Numbered from the stretch's first letter, positions 1-9,393 are shown. The stretch: 64,000 nt of DNA from Pontivivens ytuae (GCF_015679265.1 NZ_CP064942.1:4010001-4074000), one strand, 5' to 3'. A program made the numbers and translations. Notes: a model not told the origin generated them from the sequence alone.

Positions 1-1
1 C

Positions 2-1009
2 GGCTCCCACGTTCTCGACGACTACACGCGCGCCACCAACGACCTTTCGGCCCGCGATGCGCTGCATGGCTGGCTCGCGAGCGGCGGGGTGGAGACCGAG
101 GTCGACGCCATCGTGCCGACCTACGGCACGCAGCAGGCGGTGCTGGTCGCGATGATGGCCGTGACCTCCGGCCATGATCCGGTCGTGCTGGTCTCGGACC
201 TCGTCTATGCCGGATTCCAGCAGGCGGCGAAGCTGGCGCGGGTCACATTGTACCCCGTCAGAAGCGATACAAATGGACTCAACCCGCAGGCGCTGGAGGA
301 GGCGTGCCGGATCGCACGTCCCCAGGCGATGCTGGTTTCGGCCAACCTGCACAACCCGACCCTCGTCACCATGTCCGAGGAGCGCCGCGCCGCGATTGCC
401 GAGGTCGCGCGAGCCCATGACCTTCAGATCATCGAGGACGACGTCTACGGCTGGCTGCTGGAGGAGCGCCTGCCCTCCTTCCCAACCTTCGCGCCGGAGC
501 GGACGTGGTATGCGACGTCGCTGTCGAAATGCGTCGCCGCCGGCCTGCGCTTCGGCTGTCTCGTCACGCCTCCGGGCCGCGGCGCGGTCGGCCAAGGCAT
601 CGTGCAGGCAATGAACTACCGCGTGAGCTCGCTGATCGGGCAAACCGTGGTCGAGCTGATCCAGAGCGGTGAGGCCGACCGGATCCGCGACATGGCGCGG
701 CGGCATCTGGCGGAGCGCGCGGCGCTGACCCAGCGCATCCTCGGCCGCTGGGGGATCGTGACCGCACCCGGTGCGAACTTCGCCTGGCTCGACCTGCCCC
801 ATGGCTGGCACCTCGCCGCCTTCGACCGGGCCTGCGTGGATGCGGGCATCCTGATCGCGACGGCGGGGACGTACGTGTTGCCGGGCTCCGACGTACCCAA
901 CAAGATCCGCATCTCGCTGGGCATGGGCTACGAGGCGCCGGTCTTCCAGAGATGCCTGGAGCAGATCGACCGGATCCTCGCGAGCCCGCCGGTGGAGCTG
1001 ATGGCGTGA
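2..1009 (+). CDS. MocR-type PLP-dependent aminotransferase domain, 5'-truncated
   Basis: The frame is open from base 2 and the true start lies before the window, so only the C-terminal aminotransferase part is seen. The motif TSLSK near residue 168 supplies the PLP lysine, and an earlier NLHNPT and EDDVYGW segment fits the fold-type I aminotransferases fused to GntR domains (MocR/PdxR family). A winged-helix GntR domain is expected upstream but cannot be checked here. The stop TGA (1007-1009) overlaps the GTG start of the next gene, so the two are probably co-translated. The gene may regulate the adjacent exporters, which is inference from position only. Confidence 0.85.
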   Translation, partial: GSHVLDDYTRATNDLSARDALHGWLASGGVETEVDAIVPTYGTQQAVLVAMMAVTSGHDPVVLVSDLVYAGFQQAAKLARVTLYPVRSDTNGLNPQALEEACRIARPQAMLVSANLHNPTLVTMSEERRAAIAEVARAHDLQIIEDDVYGWLLEERLPSFPTFAPERTWYATSLSKCVAAGLRFGCLVTPPGRGAVGQGIVQAMNYRVSSLIGQTVVELIQSGEADRIRDMARRHLAERAALTQRILGRWGIVTAPGANFAWLDLPHGWHLAAFDRACVDAGILIATAGTYVLPGSDVPNKIRISLGMGYEAPVFQRCLEQIDRILASPPVELMA

Positions 1010-1917
1010 GCGTCGTCGCCGCCCCGCGGGCGAGCGGGCGCGACTGGCTGTTCCTGGGCCTGCTCGGGCTGATCTGGGGCGGCTCGTTCCTCGGCGTGGA
1101 GCTGGCGCTGACCGGCTTCGGCCCGCTCACGATCGCGGCGGCGCGCATCGCGATGGCGGCTCTCTTGCTGGGCGCTATTGCGGCGATGCAGGGCGGCCTG
1201 CCCCGCTGGAGCGCGCCGCAGGGCAAGCGCATCTGGGGCCACATCCTCGTCATGGCGCTCTTCACCAACGCGATCCCGTTCTGCCTGTTGAGCTGGGCAC
1301 AGCGGGAGGTGAGCTCCGGTTTCGCAGGCATCACCATGGCCGCGGTGCCGCTGATGGTGCTGCCGCTCGCGCATCTGATGGTGCCGGGCGAGCGGATGGA
1401 TACGCGGCGGGCTGTCGGCTTTCTGACCGGGTTTGCGGGCGTTGTAGTGCTGATCGGGCCGGACGGTGCGTCGGGCGGCGGGGACGCGATCCACCGGATC
1501 GCCTGCGTCGCGGCGTCGGCCTGCTACGCCATCGGGTCGATCAACACGCGGCTCTGCCCGCCCGTCGGGCTGATCGCTTATTCGGCGGCGGGGCTGATGG
1601 TGGCGGCCCTCGTGCTGGTGCCGACGGCACTCGTCATCGAGGGCGTCCCCGCCCTGCCCGGCCTCACAGCATTTGGCGGCCTGCTCTATCTCGGCCTGCT
1701 GCCTACCGCGCTTGCGACATGGATGCTCGTGAGCGTGACGCGCAGCGCCGGGCCATCGTTCCTGTCGCTGGTGAACTACCAGGTGCCGATCTGGGCGGTG
1801 CTGCTCGGCGTCACGGTGCTGGGCGAGGCGGTGCCGCCGACCTTCGCGCTCGCGCTCCTCCTCATCGTGGCGGGCCTTGCGGTGAGCCGCCCGCGCGCGC
1901 AACGTCTGGGCCCATGA
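1006..1917 (+). CDS. EamA/DMT family transporter
   Basis: This is a 303-residue inner-membrane protein with about ten hydrophobic segments arranged as two EamA repeats, the usual size and layout of drug/metabolite exporters. The GTG at 1006 is chosen because it overlaps the upstream stop as GTGA and places the typical LIWGGSF motif near residue 20. A longer reading from 952 would run inside the upstream gene. Its own stop overlaps the ATG of the MATE gene, giving a three-gene coupled chain. The substrate cannot be told from sequence; amino acids or metabolites are typical of the family. Confidence 0.88.
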   Translation: MSVVAAPRASGRDWLFLGLLGLIWGGSFLGVELALTGFGPLTIAAARIAMAALLLGAIAAMQGGLPRWSAPQGKRIWGHILVMALFTNAIPFCLLSWAQREVSSGFAGITMAAVPLMVLPLAHLMVPGERMDTRRAVGFLTGFAGVVVLIGPDGASGGGDAIHRIACVAASACYAIGSINTRLCPPVGLIAYSAAGLMVAALVLVPTALVIEGVPALPGLTAFGGLLYLGLLPTALATWMLVSVTRSAGPSFLSLVNYQVPIWAVLLGVTVLGEAVPPTFALALLLIVAGLAVSRPRAQRLGP

Positions 1918-3224
1918 AGGAGATCACCAACCGGCGCGTCCTGACCATCGCGGGACCCATCGTCCTGTCGAACGCGACCGTGCCGCTGCTGGGCCTCGTC
2001 GACACCTATGCGGTCGGCCAGCTCGGCGAGGCGGAACCCATCGGGGCGGTCGCGCTGGGCGCGATCATCCTCAGCGGCGTCTACTGGATCTTCGGCTTCC
2101 TCAGGATGGGCACGACGGGGCTGGTGGCTCAGGCCACCGGGCGGGGAGATGTTCCGGAGCGCGACGCGCACCTCTCTCGCGCGCTCATGATCGCGCTGGC
2201 CGGCGGCCTCGGCCTAATCGCGCTGCAGTGGCCCATCGCGCAGCTTGCCCTGACCATCGCGCCCGCGAGCGCGGATGTGGAGGAGCTGACCCGCGCCTAT
2301 CTCTTCACCCGCATCTGGGGCGCGCCCTTCGCCATCGCGGTCTATGCGCTGACCGGCTGGCTGATCGCGCAGGAGCGGACGGGCGGCGTGCTGGTCGTGC
2401 AGATGGGCATGAACCTCACCAATATCGTGCTGTCGCTGTGGTTCGTGCTGGGCCTCGACATGGGCGTGACCGGTGTGGCCGTGGCGACCGTGATCGGCGA
2501 GGTGCTGGGCGCGGCGCTCGGCCTCTGGTTCTGTCGGGAGGTCTTTCGCGCGCCGCACTGGCGCGACCGGGCGCGGCTGCAGAATGCCGCGGTGCTGCGC
2601 GACATGCTGTCGGTCAACAGCGACATCATGATCCGGTCGGTGCTGCTGCAGCTCTGCTTCATCTCGGTGACGTTCAGCGCCTCGGGCCTCAGCGACGTGA
2701 CGCTGGCGGCGAACCAGATCCTGCTGCAGTTCTTCTATCTCACGGCCTATGCGCTCGACGGGTTCGCCTTCGCGGCTGAGGCCATCGTCGGCACGGCCTT
2801 CGGCGCCGGAGATCGGGCGCGGCTGCGGCGCGGGGCGCGCCTGACGAGCCTCTGGGGCCTCGGATCGGTCGTGGTCGTCGCGGTTATCTTCGCCGTGTTC
2901 GGCAGCGCGATGATCGGCGAGATGACGACGGCCGTGCCGGTGCAGGAGGAGGCGCGGAACTATCTCGGCTGGATGGTGCTCGCCCCCATCGTGGGGCTGC
3001 CGGCATTCATGCTCGACGGGATCTTCATCGGGGCGACGCGGACCAAGGACATGCGTAACATGATGATCCTGTCCTCGGCGCTCTATGCCGTATCGCTTGT
3101 CGTGCTGTTGCCGCTCTTCGGCAATCACGGGCTGTGGGCGGCGCTGATGGTGTTCTTCATCAGCCGCGGCATCACGCTGGGCCTGCGCTATCCGGCGCTT
3201 GAGGCAGCGGCGGTGCGGACCTGA
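1914..3224 (+). CDS. MATE family efflux transporter (DinF-like)
   Basis: This is a 436-residue polytopic membrane protein with twelve predicted helices. The N-terminus reads MKEITNRRVLTIAGPIVLSN, typical of MatE domains, and the GLVDTYAVGQLG segment fits the DinF branch. It probably exports cationic drugs or metabolites by Na+ or H+ antiport. The ATG overlaps the EamA stop as ATGA. The 3' end overlaps the convergent EamA gene by 37 bp. Substrate is not deducible. Confidence 0.9.
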   Translation: MKEITNRRVLTIAGPIVLSNATVPLLGLVDTYAVGQLGEAEPIGAVALGAIILSGVYWIFGFLRMGTTGLVAQATGRGDVPERDAHLSRALMIALAGGLGLIALQWPIAQLALTIAPASADVEELTRAYLFTRIWGAPFAIAVYALTGWLIAQERTGGVLVVQMGMNLTNIVLSLWFVLGLDMGVTGVAVATVIGEVLGAALGLWFCREVFRAPHWRDRARLQNAAVLRDMLSVNSDIMIRSVLLQLCFISVTFSASGLSDVTLAANQILLQFFYLTAYALDGFAFAAEAIVGTAFGAGDRARLRRGARLTSLWGLGSVVVVAVIFAVFGSAMIGEMTTAVPVQEEARNYLGWMVLAPIVGLPAFMLDGIFIGATRTKDMRNMMILSSALYAVSLVVLLPLFGNHGLWAALMVFFISRGITLGLRYPALEAAAVRT

Positions 3225-4102
3225 GGCTCCGGCCGATTGCGCGCAAAAAGGAGCCCGCCGAGGATCAGGACGAAGCCGAGGAGGAGTTGCGCCGACACCG
3301 GCTCGCCCAGCACCGCGACGCCCAGGAACCCCGCCCAGACCGGGATCAGGTAGCTGACGGAGGAGGAAAAGACCGGCCCGGCCCGCCGCACGACCCAGTA
3401 GCGGAGGAGTTGCGCGGCGCCGGTCTGCACCAGCCCCAGCACGCCGAGGGCGATCAGCGCGGAACCCGGTGCGATCTGCTCCGCGAGCGCGCCGGCTCCA
3501 AGAGGTGCGACGACGATCGCGGCGAAGAGTTGGCTCGCCGCCGTCGCCTGCACCGGCGGCAGTTCGGGCATCCGGCGCACCAGCACGGCGGAGAAGCCGT
3601 AGCACGCGGCCGTCCCCAGCAGGGCCAGTTGCGGCAGCAGGGGTGCGGTGCCCACCGCCAGCACCGACGGCCCGATCAACACCGCGATCCCGGCGAAGCC
3701 CACGAGGAAGCCGACCCAGCGCCGCGGCCCGATCGGGGTCCCGAGGATCAGCCGCGCCAGCACCAGGATGAAGAGCGGCGAGGTCGCGATGAAGATCGCG
3801 GCCACCGAGGACTCCACGTGCTGCTGCGACCAGGTGAGCAGCGAGAACGGCAGCGCCAGCGAGGTGATGCCGATCACAGCGCACCACGCCCAGTGGTCGA
3901 GGCGGCGCGGCAACCCCTGCCCGCTCGCCATCGCCGCGATCACCAGCACCAGTGCTGCGAGTGCGGCCCGGCCGCTCACCACCGCCATCGGGCCGAAGCC
4001 CGACAGCGCGACCTCGGTCAGCGCGAAGGCCGAACCCCATGTGATCGTCAGCGCCGCAACAGCGGCGTAGCTCGGCCAGTCTCTTTGCATAGCGGTGTGC
4101 AT
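3188..4102 (-). CDS. EamA/DMT family transporter
   Basis: This is a 304-residue ten-helix EamA protein. Its N-terminus carries ITWGSAFALTEVALSGFGPM, closely resembling the corresponding part of the EamA gene at 1006-1917, so the two are likely distant paralogues. The alternative start at 4090 would lose four residues, and neither start has a clear Shine-Dalgarno sequence. It is convergent with the MATE gene. The presence of two EamA exporters around a MATE carrier suggests an export-oriented cluster, but the substrate is unknown. Confidence 0.88.
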   Translation of the reverse strand: MHTAMQRDWPSYAAVAALTITWGSAFALTEVALSGFGPMAVVSGRAALAALVLVIAAMASGQGLPRRLDHWAWCAVIGITSLALPFSLLTWSQQHVESSVAAIFIATSPLFILVLARLILGTPIGPRRWVGFLVGFAGIAVLIGPSVLAVGTAPLLPQLALLGTAACYGFSAVLVRRMPELPPVQATAASQLFAAIVVAPLGAGALAEQIAPGSALIALGVLGLVQTGAAQLLRYWVVRRAGPVFSSSVSYLIPVWAGFLGVAVLGEPVSAQLLLGFVLILGGLLFARNRPEPQVRTAAASSAG

Positions 4103-4219
4103 CTGCCGTTCGTGCCGCGGAAATCAAGCGGAATGCTTCGGCGCGGGCCGCACCACCGTCATCGGGCCGTCGCAGCCGCGACGGTAGGATCGCGCGATCC
4201 GCATATTCAGGAGTGAGAT

Positions 4220-4807
4220 ATGTCCCCCCGGTTTTCCCATGTCCTCGCTGTTTTTCTACTCGCGCCGCTGCCCTTCGCGGCACAGGTGAGCCCTGCCCCG
4301 CGCGTCGATGTGCTGGTCGAGGCCATGCGCGCGAACGACTGCCGGATCGACGAGCCGGGGATCGGCGCGCTCCTCTCAAGCGGACAGATGGGCGAGCGGG
4401 AGTTCCAGATCACCGCCTTCGTGCTCACGGATCTGGGTCTCGCGACGGTGGACGAGGCGACACGGGTGGCGACGCTGTCCGCCCCGCTCTGCACCTCCGA
4501 CGCGCCGCTGACCGGGGAGGTGCGCGCTCGCCTGCGGGTCGAGGCGCTGAGCCCCGAAGACGGCGTCGCCCTGATCGAAAGCGCGATGGCGCGGGAGGGC
4601 TGCAAGATCCTGATCCCGCAAAGCGAGCAATTCGTCGACACCGCCTCCGCCGGGGCGCGGGAGGAGCTGGGTCTGCCGCAGGAGATCGGGGCGGAGAATG
4701 TCCGGATGCTGAACTACGTGCTCTCCGAAGGGATGGAGCGGCTCGCCCTCGACGGCCGCCTGACCGAGACCGGGGACGTGATCACGCTCTCGGAGTGCCC
4801 GCGCTAG
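4220..4807 (+). CDS. small secreted protein built of two similar modules
   Basis: The 195-residue product starts with a clear signal peptide cleaved after about residue 21. The mature part seems to be two divergent copies of one module, roughly residues 30-90 and 115-193. Each begins with an A-M-x-R/A-x-x-C-R/K-I stretch, continues through a V-L-rich helix and ends in a segment L-S-x-x-C, so each carries two cysteines that could form one disulphide. An AGGAG ribosome-binding site lies 6 bases before the ATG. The family is not recognised. The stop shares the palindrome CTAG with the stop of the convergent VOC gene. Confidence 0.75.
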   Translation: MSPRFSHVLAVFLLAPLPFAAQVSPAPRVDVLVEAMRANDCRIDEPGIGALLSSGQMGEREFQITAFVLTDLGLATVDEATRVATLSAPLCTSDAPLTGEVRARLRVEALSPEDGVALIESAMAREGCKILIPQSEQFVDTASAGAREELGLPQEIGAENVRMLNYVLSEGMERLALDGRLTETGDVITLSECPR

Positions 4808-5289
4808 GCCTCGGCCAGCAGTGCGCGCAGGTCCAGCCGCTCGGTCGTCATGACGAGGTTGCCCGCGGCGTCGCGCGGCCACTCCGCCTGCGGGCGGTCG
4901 CGGTAGAGTTCCACCCCGTTGCCGTCGGGATCGCTCAGATAGACCGCCTCGCTGACGCCGTGGTCCGAAGCGCCCTCCAAAGCGATCCCGGCCGTGCGGA
5001 CCCGATGCACCGCGGCGGCGAGGCTTTGACGGTCGGGAAACAGGATCGCGACGTGAAACAGGCCCGTGTGGCCCGGCGGCGGAGGAGTGCCGCCCGCGCT
5101 CTGCCAGGTGTTCAGCGCGATGTGGTGGTGATAGCCGCCCGCGGACAGGAATGCAGCGCTGTCGCCGTGGCGAAGCTGGACCTCGAAGCCGAGGACATCG
5201 CGCCAGAAGCCGAGCGCCCGGCCGAGATCGGCGACCTTGAGATGGGTATGGCCGATCCGGGTCTCCGGCGGCAGGACGGGCTGGCTCAT
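4804..5289 (-). CDS. VOC family protein (glyoxalase/bleomycin-resistance fold)
   Basis: This 161-residue protein resembles CatE-like and glyoxalase-type dioxygenases. It has GHTHLKVADL at the start of the first beta-alpha-beta-beta-beta unit, a YHHHIALNTW segment with metal-ligand histidines, GLFHVAILFP at the start of the second unit, and the typical DPDGNGVELYRDRP near the end with the metal-ligand glutamate. The start at 5289 follows GGAGG by 5 bases and is preferred over an adjacent ATG at 5292. The ring-cleavage substrate is unknown. Confidence 0.88.
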   Translation of the reverse strand: MSQPVLPPETRIGHTHLKVADLGRALGFWRDVLGFEVQLRHGDSAAFLSAGGYHHHIALNTWQSAGGTPPPPGHTGLFHVAILFPDRQSLAAAVHRVRTAGIALEGASDHGVSEAVYLSDPDGNGVELYRDRPQAEWPRDAAGNLVMTTERLDLRALLAEA

Positions 5290-5380
5290 CATCGCCTCCA
5301 TTCGTGTTTCCGATATGGATATGATGACTTCCGCCACGGCGGACAGCGTGAAAAACGGCAACAATCTGTGTCCGGGCGGA

Positions 5381-6580
5381 TCAGCCCGCGATGTCGTCGG
5401 CGATGGCCCGGAACAGCGCGATGTAGCCCTCCTCCACCCGCGCCCCCTGAAAACCGGGGTCGGCGGAGTTGATGACGATGACAACGTTCGCAGCGGGATC
5501 GATGTAGAGATACTGGCCGTAGATGCCCGTCGCATAGGTCTCCCCCGGCGTTGCGTTCGGCGGCATCCACCACTGGTAGCCGTAGCCGATCTGGGTCTCG
5601 GTGGCCGGGCGCAGGTCGCTCGGCGCGGTGCTCTCGACGATCCAGTCCTCGGACACGATGCGCCGCCCGTCGATCTCGCCACCATTGGCCACCATCAGGC
5701 CGAAGCGCGCGTAGTCGCGGGTGGTGAGGTTGAGACCGCCGAGGACGAAGGCCGTGTCGTAACCATCTATGATGTAATAGGGATTATGCTCAACACCCAG
5801 CGGCTCGATGACGCGCTCCGCCATCAGGTCGGGGATGGAGCGGCCGGTCGCACCACGGATCACCATCCCGATCACGTGGGTGTCGATGGAGACGTATTGG
5901 AACGCCTCACCGGCGGGCCGATCCCGCTCCGTCAACCCCGCGGCGAACGCATCCATCGACCGGCCGAGCGCAAGAACGCGGCCCATCCGGTTGATATCGC
6001 TGTTATAGTCGAAATAGTCCTCATCAAAGCTGACGCCGGAGGCCATGTGCAGCACGTCGCGGATGCGCACGCCCTCATAGGCCGAACCGATGAGCTCGGG
6101 CGCGTAGCGCTCCACCGGGTCGTCGAGGGAGGCGATGGCGCCCTCCTCCACCACGGTGCCGAGCAGGACCGACAGGAAGGATTTGGCGACCGACCAGCTG
6201 ATGCGCGGATCGTCGGCGGTGGTGCCCTGGAAATAGGCTTCATGCACCAGCGCGCCGTCGTGCAGAACGACGAAGCCGGTGGTGCTGCGTTGCGCGAGCC
6301 AGTCCTCGACACGGATCTTTGCCCCGTCGTGCTCGAATGTCTCCGGCAACGCGCGGGCCGCGGTCTCCAGCGGCGTCAGGGGACCCTCACCGCGGTGGAG
6401 CGCCGCCGTCTCGAACATCGTGTCCATAGCGGAGAAGTTGGCCACGATCCGGTCCGCCTCGAACAGCGTGTTGACCCGGACCAGACGCTCGATCCGATCG
6501 CGGTTCAGGAGTGCCATCACGGCGACGACCAGCACGAGGAGCCCGCCGAGCCGCAGGCTCCACTTCAACACGGAACGCAT
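5381..6580 (-). CDS. serine hydrolase, class C beta-lactamase-like
   Basis: The 399-residue product has an N-terminal membrane anchor or uncleaved signal (residues 8-25) and a beta-lactamase/transpeptidase-like domain. SVAK is the S-x-x-K nucleophile motif and is followed by a YVSIDTHVIG segment in the region of the Y-x-N motif. Such proteins act as periplasmic esterases or peptidases, and most do not confer beta-lactam resistance. A GGGAAGGGA stretch precedes the ATG. The next gene in the same direction (alpha/beta hydrolase) lies 39 bp upstream. Confidence 0.85.
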   Translation of the reverse strand: MRSVLKWSLRLGGLLVLVVAVMALLNRDRIERLVRVNTLFEADRIVANFSAMDTMFETAALHRGEGPLTPLETAARALPETFEHDGAKIRVEDWLAQRSTTGFVVLHDGALVHEAYFQGTTADDPRISWSVAKSFLSVLLGTVVEEGAIASLDDPVERYAPELIGSAYEGVRIRDVLHMASGVSFDEDYFDYNSDINRMGRVLALGRSMDAFAAGLTERDRPAGEAFQYVSIDTHVIGMVIRGATGRSIPDLMAERVIEPLGVEHNPYYIIDGYDTAFVLGGLNLTTRDYARFGLMVANGGEIDGRRIVSEDWIVESTAPSDLRPATETQIGYGYQWWMPPNATPGETYATGIYGQYLYIDPAANVVIVINSADPGFQGARVEEGYIALFRAIADDIAG

Positions 6581-6619
6581 TCCGATCCCTTCCCTTTTCG
6601 GCCCTTGGGGCCTTTGCGA

Positions 6620-7390
6620 TCAGGCTGACAGGAAGCGCTCCACCACGTCAACGAAGACGCGGGGTTGTTCGGCGTGCAGCCAGTGACCGGCGCCTTCGAT
6701 CTCCTCGAACCGGGCATCGGGGAACTGCTCGCGGATGGCGGGGCGGTGGGCCTCCGTCACGTAGTCGGAGGCGCCACCGGCGAGAAACAGCGCCGGGCCG
6801 TCGAACCGCCCTGCCTGCCCGGTCCAGCCGATCGTATCGGGCATCCCGTCGGCGAGCGCGTCGAGGTCGAGCTTCCAGCGCAGCTCCGCGACATCGAGGC
6901 TTTGCAAGAGGAACGCGCGCACGCCCGCGTCGGAGATCGTCTGGGCGAGCCGGGCATCCGCCTCCGACCGCCGGGTGACGCCGTCGAGGTCGAGGCTGCG
7001 CATCGCCTCGATATGGTGCATGTGGCTGTGCTCGTAGGCGACCGGCGCGATGTCGGCGACCACGAGGCGGCGCAGGAGCTCAGGCCGGGTCAGGGCCAGC
7101 TGCATCGCCGCCTTACCACCCATGGAGTGGCCCAGAAGATCGACCTGACAGCCGAGATCCGCGACGACCGCAGCCAGATCGTCGGCCATGCTCTCGTAGT
7201 CATGCGGCCGCGCCCGCGGGCTGTCGCCGTGGTTGCGCATGTCCACCGCGATCACCTGCCGCCCTGCCGACAGACGTTTTGCGATGGCGCCCCAGTTGCG
7301 AGCTGAACCAAAGAGCCCATGTGCAATCAGAAGTGGTGTCGCGTCATCACGGGGGTCGCCCGACGTTACCCGTTGCAGCTCTACGGCCAT
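6620..7390 (-). CDS. alpha/beta fold hydrolase (YbfF-like esterase)
   Basis: The 256-residue single-domain hydrolase has LLIAHGLFGSARNW (oxyanion region), GHSMGG with the nucleophile serine, and GAGHWLHAEQP with the catalytic histidine near the C-terminus. Length and motifs match the YbfF/abhydrolase-1 esterases that act on short-chain acyl esters. It is cytoplasmic, with no signal peptide. It lies 39 bp upstream of the serine hydrolase on the same strand and may be co-transcribed with it. Confidence 0.87.
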   Translation of the reverse strand: MAVELQRVTSGDPRDDATPLLIAHGLFGSARNWGAIAKRLSAGRQVIAVDMRNHGDSPRARPHDYESMADDLAAVVADLGCQVDLLGHSMGGKAAMQLALTRPELLRRLVVADIAPVAYEHSHMHHIEAMRSLDLDGVTRRSEADARLAQTISDAGVRAFLLQSLDVAELRWKLDLDALADGMPDTIGWTGQAGRFDGPALFLAGGASDYVTEAHRPAIREQFPDARFEEIEGAGHWLHAEQPRVFVDVVERFLSA

Positions 7391-7540
7391 GTCATATCCC
7401 TCTGCGCGCCTTGCGGACGATTGCTCCGGCGGATGCTCGCGTGTTAGCGGTGAACAAAGCCGGGGTGAACGGTGTCGGCGGTCCGACCCCTATACCGCGA
7501 GGTCATCACATGTCCATCCAGGGGAAGGGAGACGGACACC

Positions 7541-9352
7541 GTGGAGGCGGAGAACGATCGGACGGTCAAGGCGAGGCTGCGGCTGATCGCGACGACCGAC
7601 CTGCACATGTCGATGACCGCGGAACCCCTGCCCGGCGCCGCGAACGGCACGGCGGGTCTGGCGGGCCTCGCAACCGCCATCGAGGCGGCGCGGTGTGAGG
7701 CGTCGACGGCCTCCCTGCTCTTCGATGTCGGCGACACCCTGCAGGGCAACGCGATGGCCGACTACATCGCGCAGCTCTGCTCCGATCAGCCGCATCCGAT
7801 CTACAGCGCTTTCAATGCCTTGGGCTACGACGCGGTCACCTTCGGCAATCACGACGTGGACTTCGGGCTCGACATCTTCGACGGCTTCCGGGGGGCGCTG
7901 AGCGCACCGATGGTCAACGCCAACATGACCCGGCGGGACGGGGGGCCGGGCTGGCGCGCCTTCGAGATCATCGAGAAGGAGATCGCCCCGGGCTCCACCG
8001 TCCGGATCGGTGTCACGGGCGTGCTGCCGCCGCGCGTCATGCGCTGGAACCGGCACCACCTGCACGACCGGGCCGAGGTGGCACCCTGCGCCGATGCGGT
8101 GGAGGCCGTGCTGCCGCAGATCCGCGCCGCGGGTGCCGATCTCGTCGTCGTGCTCGCCCATTGCGGGATCGTGCCGCCGGGTCATCCTGACGAGGACGAG
8201 CAGGCGGCCCTCGCCATCGCGGCCCTGCCGGGCGTCGACGTGGTGCTCTGCGGTCATCAGCACCGGACCTTTCCGGGACAGGACATCCCGCCGCTCGGCG
8301 ACCGGATCGATCCGATCCGCGGGACGCTGGACGAGAAGCCGGCGATCATGGCCGGCTGGAACGGGGAGAAGATCGGCGTGCTCGATCTGGAACTCGAGAA
8401 GGCGAACGGAGCCTGGCGCGTGGCGGGCCACCACACGGGCTTCCGGGTGGCGGGCGCGCCCGACCGGCGGGTGGTGGATCTGGCCGCACCGTATCTGGAG
8501 GCCACCCGCGACCGGCTGTCCGAACCGCTCGGCCGGACCTCGGTCCCGCTCGACACCACGCTGGCGGCCCTTGCCGACAGTGCCGCGGTGCGCGTGATGC
8601 GCGCGGCGTTCGAGGCGGCGGGCAAGGCAGCGCTCGCCACCGACACGCCGGTGATCGCAGCCGCCTCCCCCTTCCGCACCGGAGGCCGGTCGGGACCGCA
8701 GGCCTTCACCCGCATCCGGGCGGGGACGCTGACGCGCGGCGATGTGGCTGACCTCTGCCCCTATCCCAACCGGATGGTCGCGATTTCGGCGACCGGGCGA
8801 GACGTCGTGGACTGGCTGGAGATGGCGGCCATCCATTTCGAGACCTTGAGTGCCACCGGCCCCACCCGCCGCCTGCTGCAGCCGGACGTGCCGGGCTACA
8901 ACTTCGACTCGCTCTCGGGGCTCAGCTACGAGATCGACGCGACGCAGCCGCCGCGCTTCGACGTGGGCGGGATGCTGCTGGATCCCACGGCGCGGCGGGT
9001 GCGCAACCTGATGCGTGACGGTCGCCCGGTGCGTGACGAAGAGCGGTTCGTGGTCGTTGTCAGCAGCTACCGCGCGGGCGGCGGCGGCAACTACCGCCAC
9101 CTGCCGAACCTGCCGCTGGTCCATGACGACCTCGGCCTGATGAGCGACATCGTCGCGAACTGGGTGAGCGCGCAGCCCGAGGGCATCTCGCTGCCGCTGC
9201 CGGTCTGGCGCCATGCCCCCTCGCAGCCCGTCGAGGCGGACCTGCGGACCGGGGCACCGCTGGAGATCGGCGGCACCATCCCACCGCTGCGCCCGCTCGG
9301 CGAAACGGTGGAGGGCTGGCGGGACTGGCGTGTGACGCTGGGACGGCGATAG
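7541..9352 (+). CDS. 5'-nucleotidase / 2',3'-cyclic nucleotide phosphodiesterase-like enzyme
   Basis: The 603-residue product contains a metallophosphatase domain (residues 10-320) with IATTDLHM, FGNHDVDFGLD, and the metal-binding VLAHCG and CGHQHRTFPG motifs. A 5'-nucleotidase C-terminal domain follows (residues 350-560) with YPNRMVAI and YRAGGGGNY. The GTG at 7541 follows AAGGGAG at suitable distance; an earlier start at 7472 adds only an unlikely extension. Relatives such as CpdB are periplasmic, but no signal peptide is visible here from either start. It is divergent from the esterase gene. Confidence 0.87.
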   Translation: MEAENDRTVKARLRLIATTDLHMSMTAEPLPGAANGTAGLAGLATAIEAARCEASTASLLFDVGDTLQGNAMADYIAQLCSDQPHPIYSAFNALGYDAVTFGNHDVDFGLDIFDGFRGALSAPMVNANMTRRDGGPGWRAFEIIEKEIAPGSTVRIGVTGVLPPRVMRWNRHHLHDRAEVAPCADAVEAVLPQIRAAGADLVVVLAHCGIVPPGHPDEDEQAALAIAALPGVDVVLCGHQHRTFPGQDIPPLGDRIDPIRGTLDEKPAIMAGWNGEKIGVLDLELEKANGAWRVAGHHTGFRVAGAPDRRVVDLAAPYLEATRDRLSEPLGRTSVPLDTTLAALADSAAVRVMRAAFEAAGKAALATDTPVIAAASPFRTGGRSGPQAFTRIRAGTLTRGDVADLCPYPNRMVAISATGRDVVDWLEMAAIHFETLSATGPTRRLLQPDVPGYNFDSLSGLSYEIDATQPPRFDVGGMLLDPTARRVRNLMRDGRPVRDEERFVVVVSSYRAGGGGNYRHLPNLPLVHDDLGLMSDIVANWVSAQPEGISLPLPVWRHAPSQPVEADLRTGAPLEIGGTIPPLRPLGETVEGWRDWRVTLGRR

Positions 9353-9393
9353 GCTATTCGATTTCAGACGGTTAGCGAGGAGAGCTAAAGTAT

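Noticed and set aside
2214..4379. Long minus-strand reading frame opposite the MATE and EamA genes
   Set aside because: Its translation is an arginine/histidine-rich low-complexity sequence typical of antisense to GC-rich genes. The true genes on both strands explain the region.
5381..6580. True class C beta-lactamase resistance gene
   Set aside because: The SVAK motif is present, but the protein has a membrane anchor and a different overall pattern from AmpC. It is called a serine hydrolase only.
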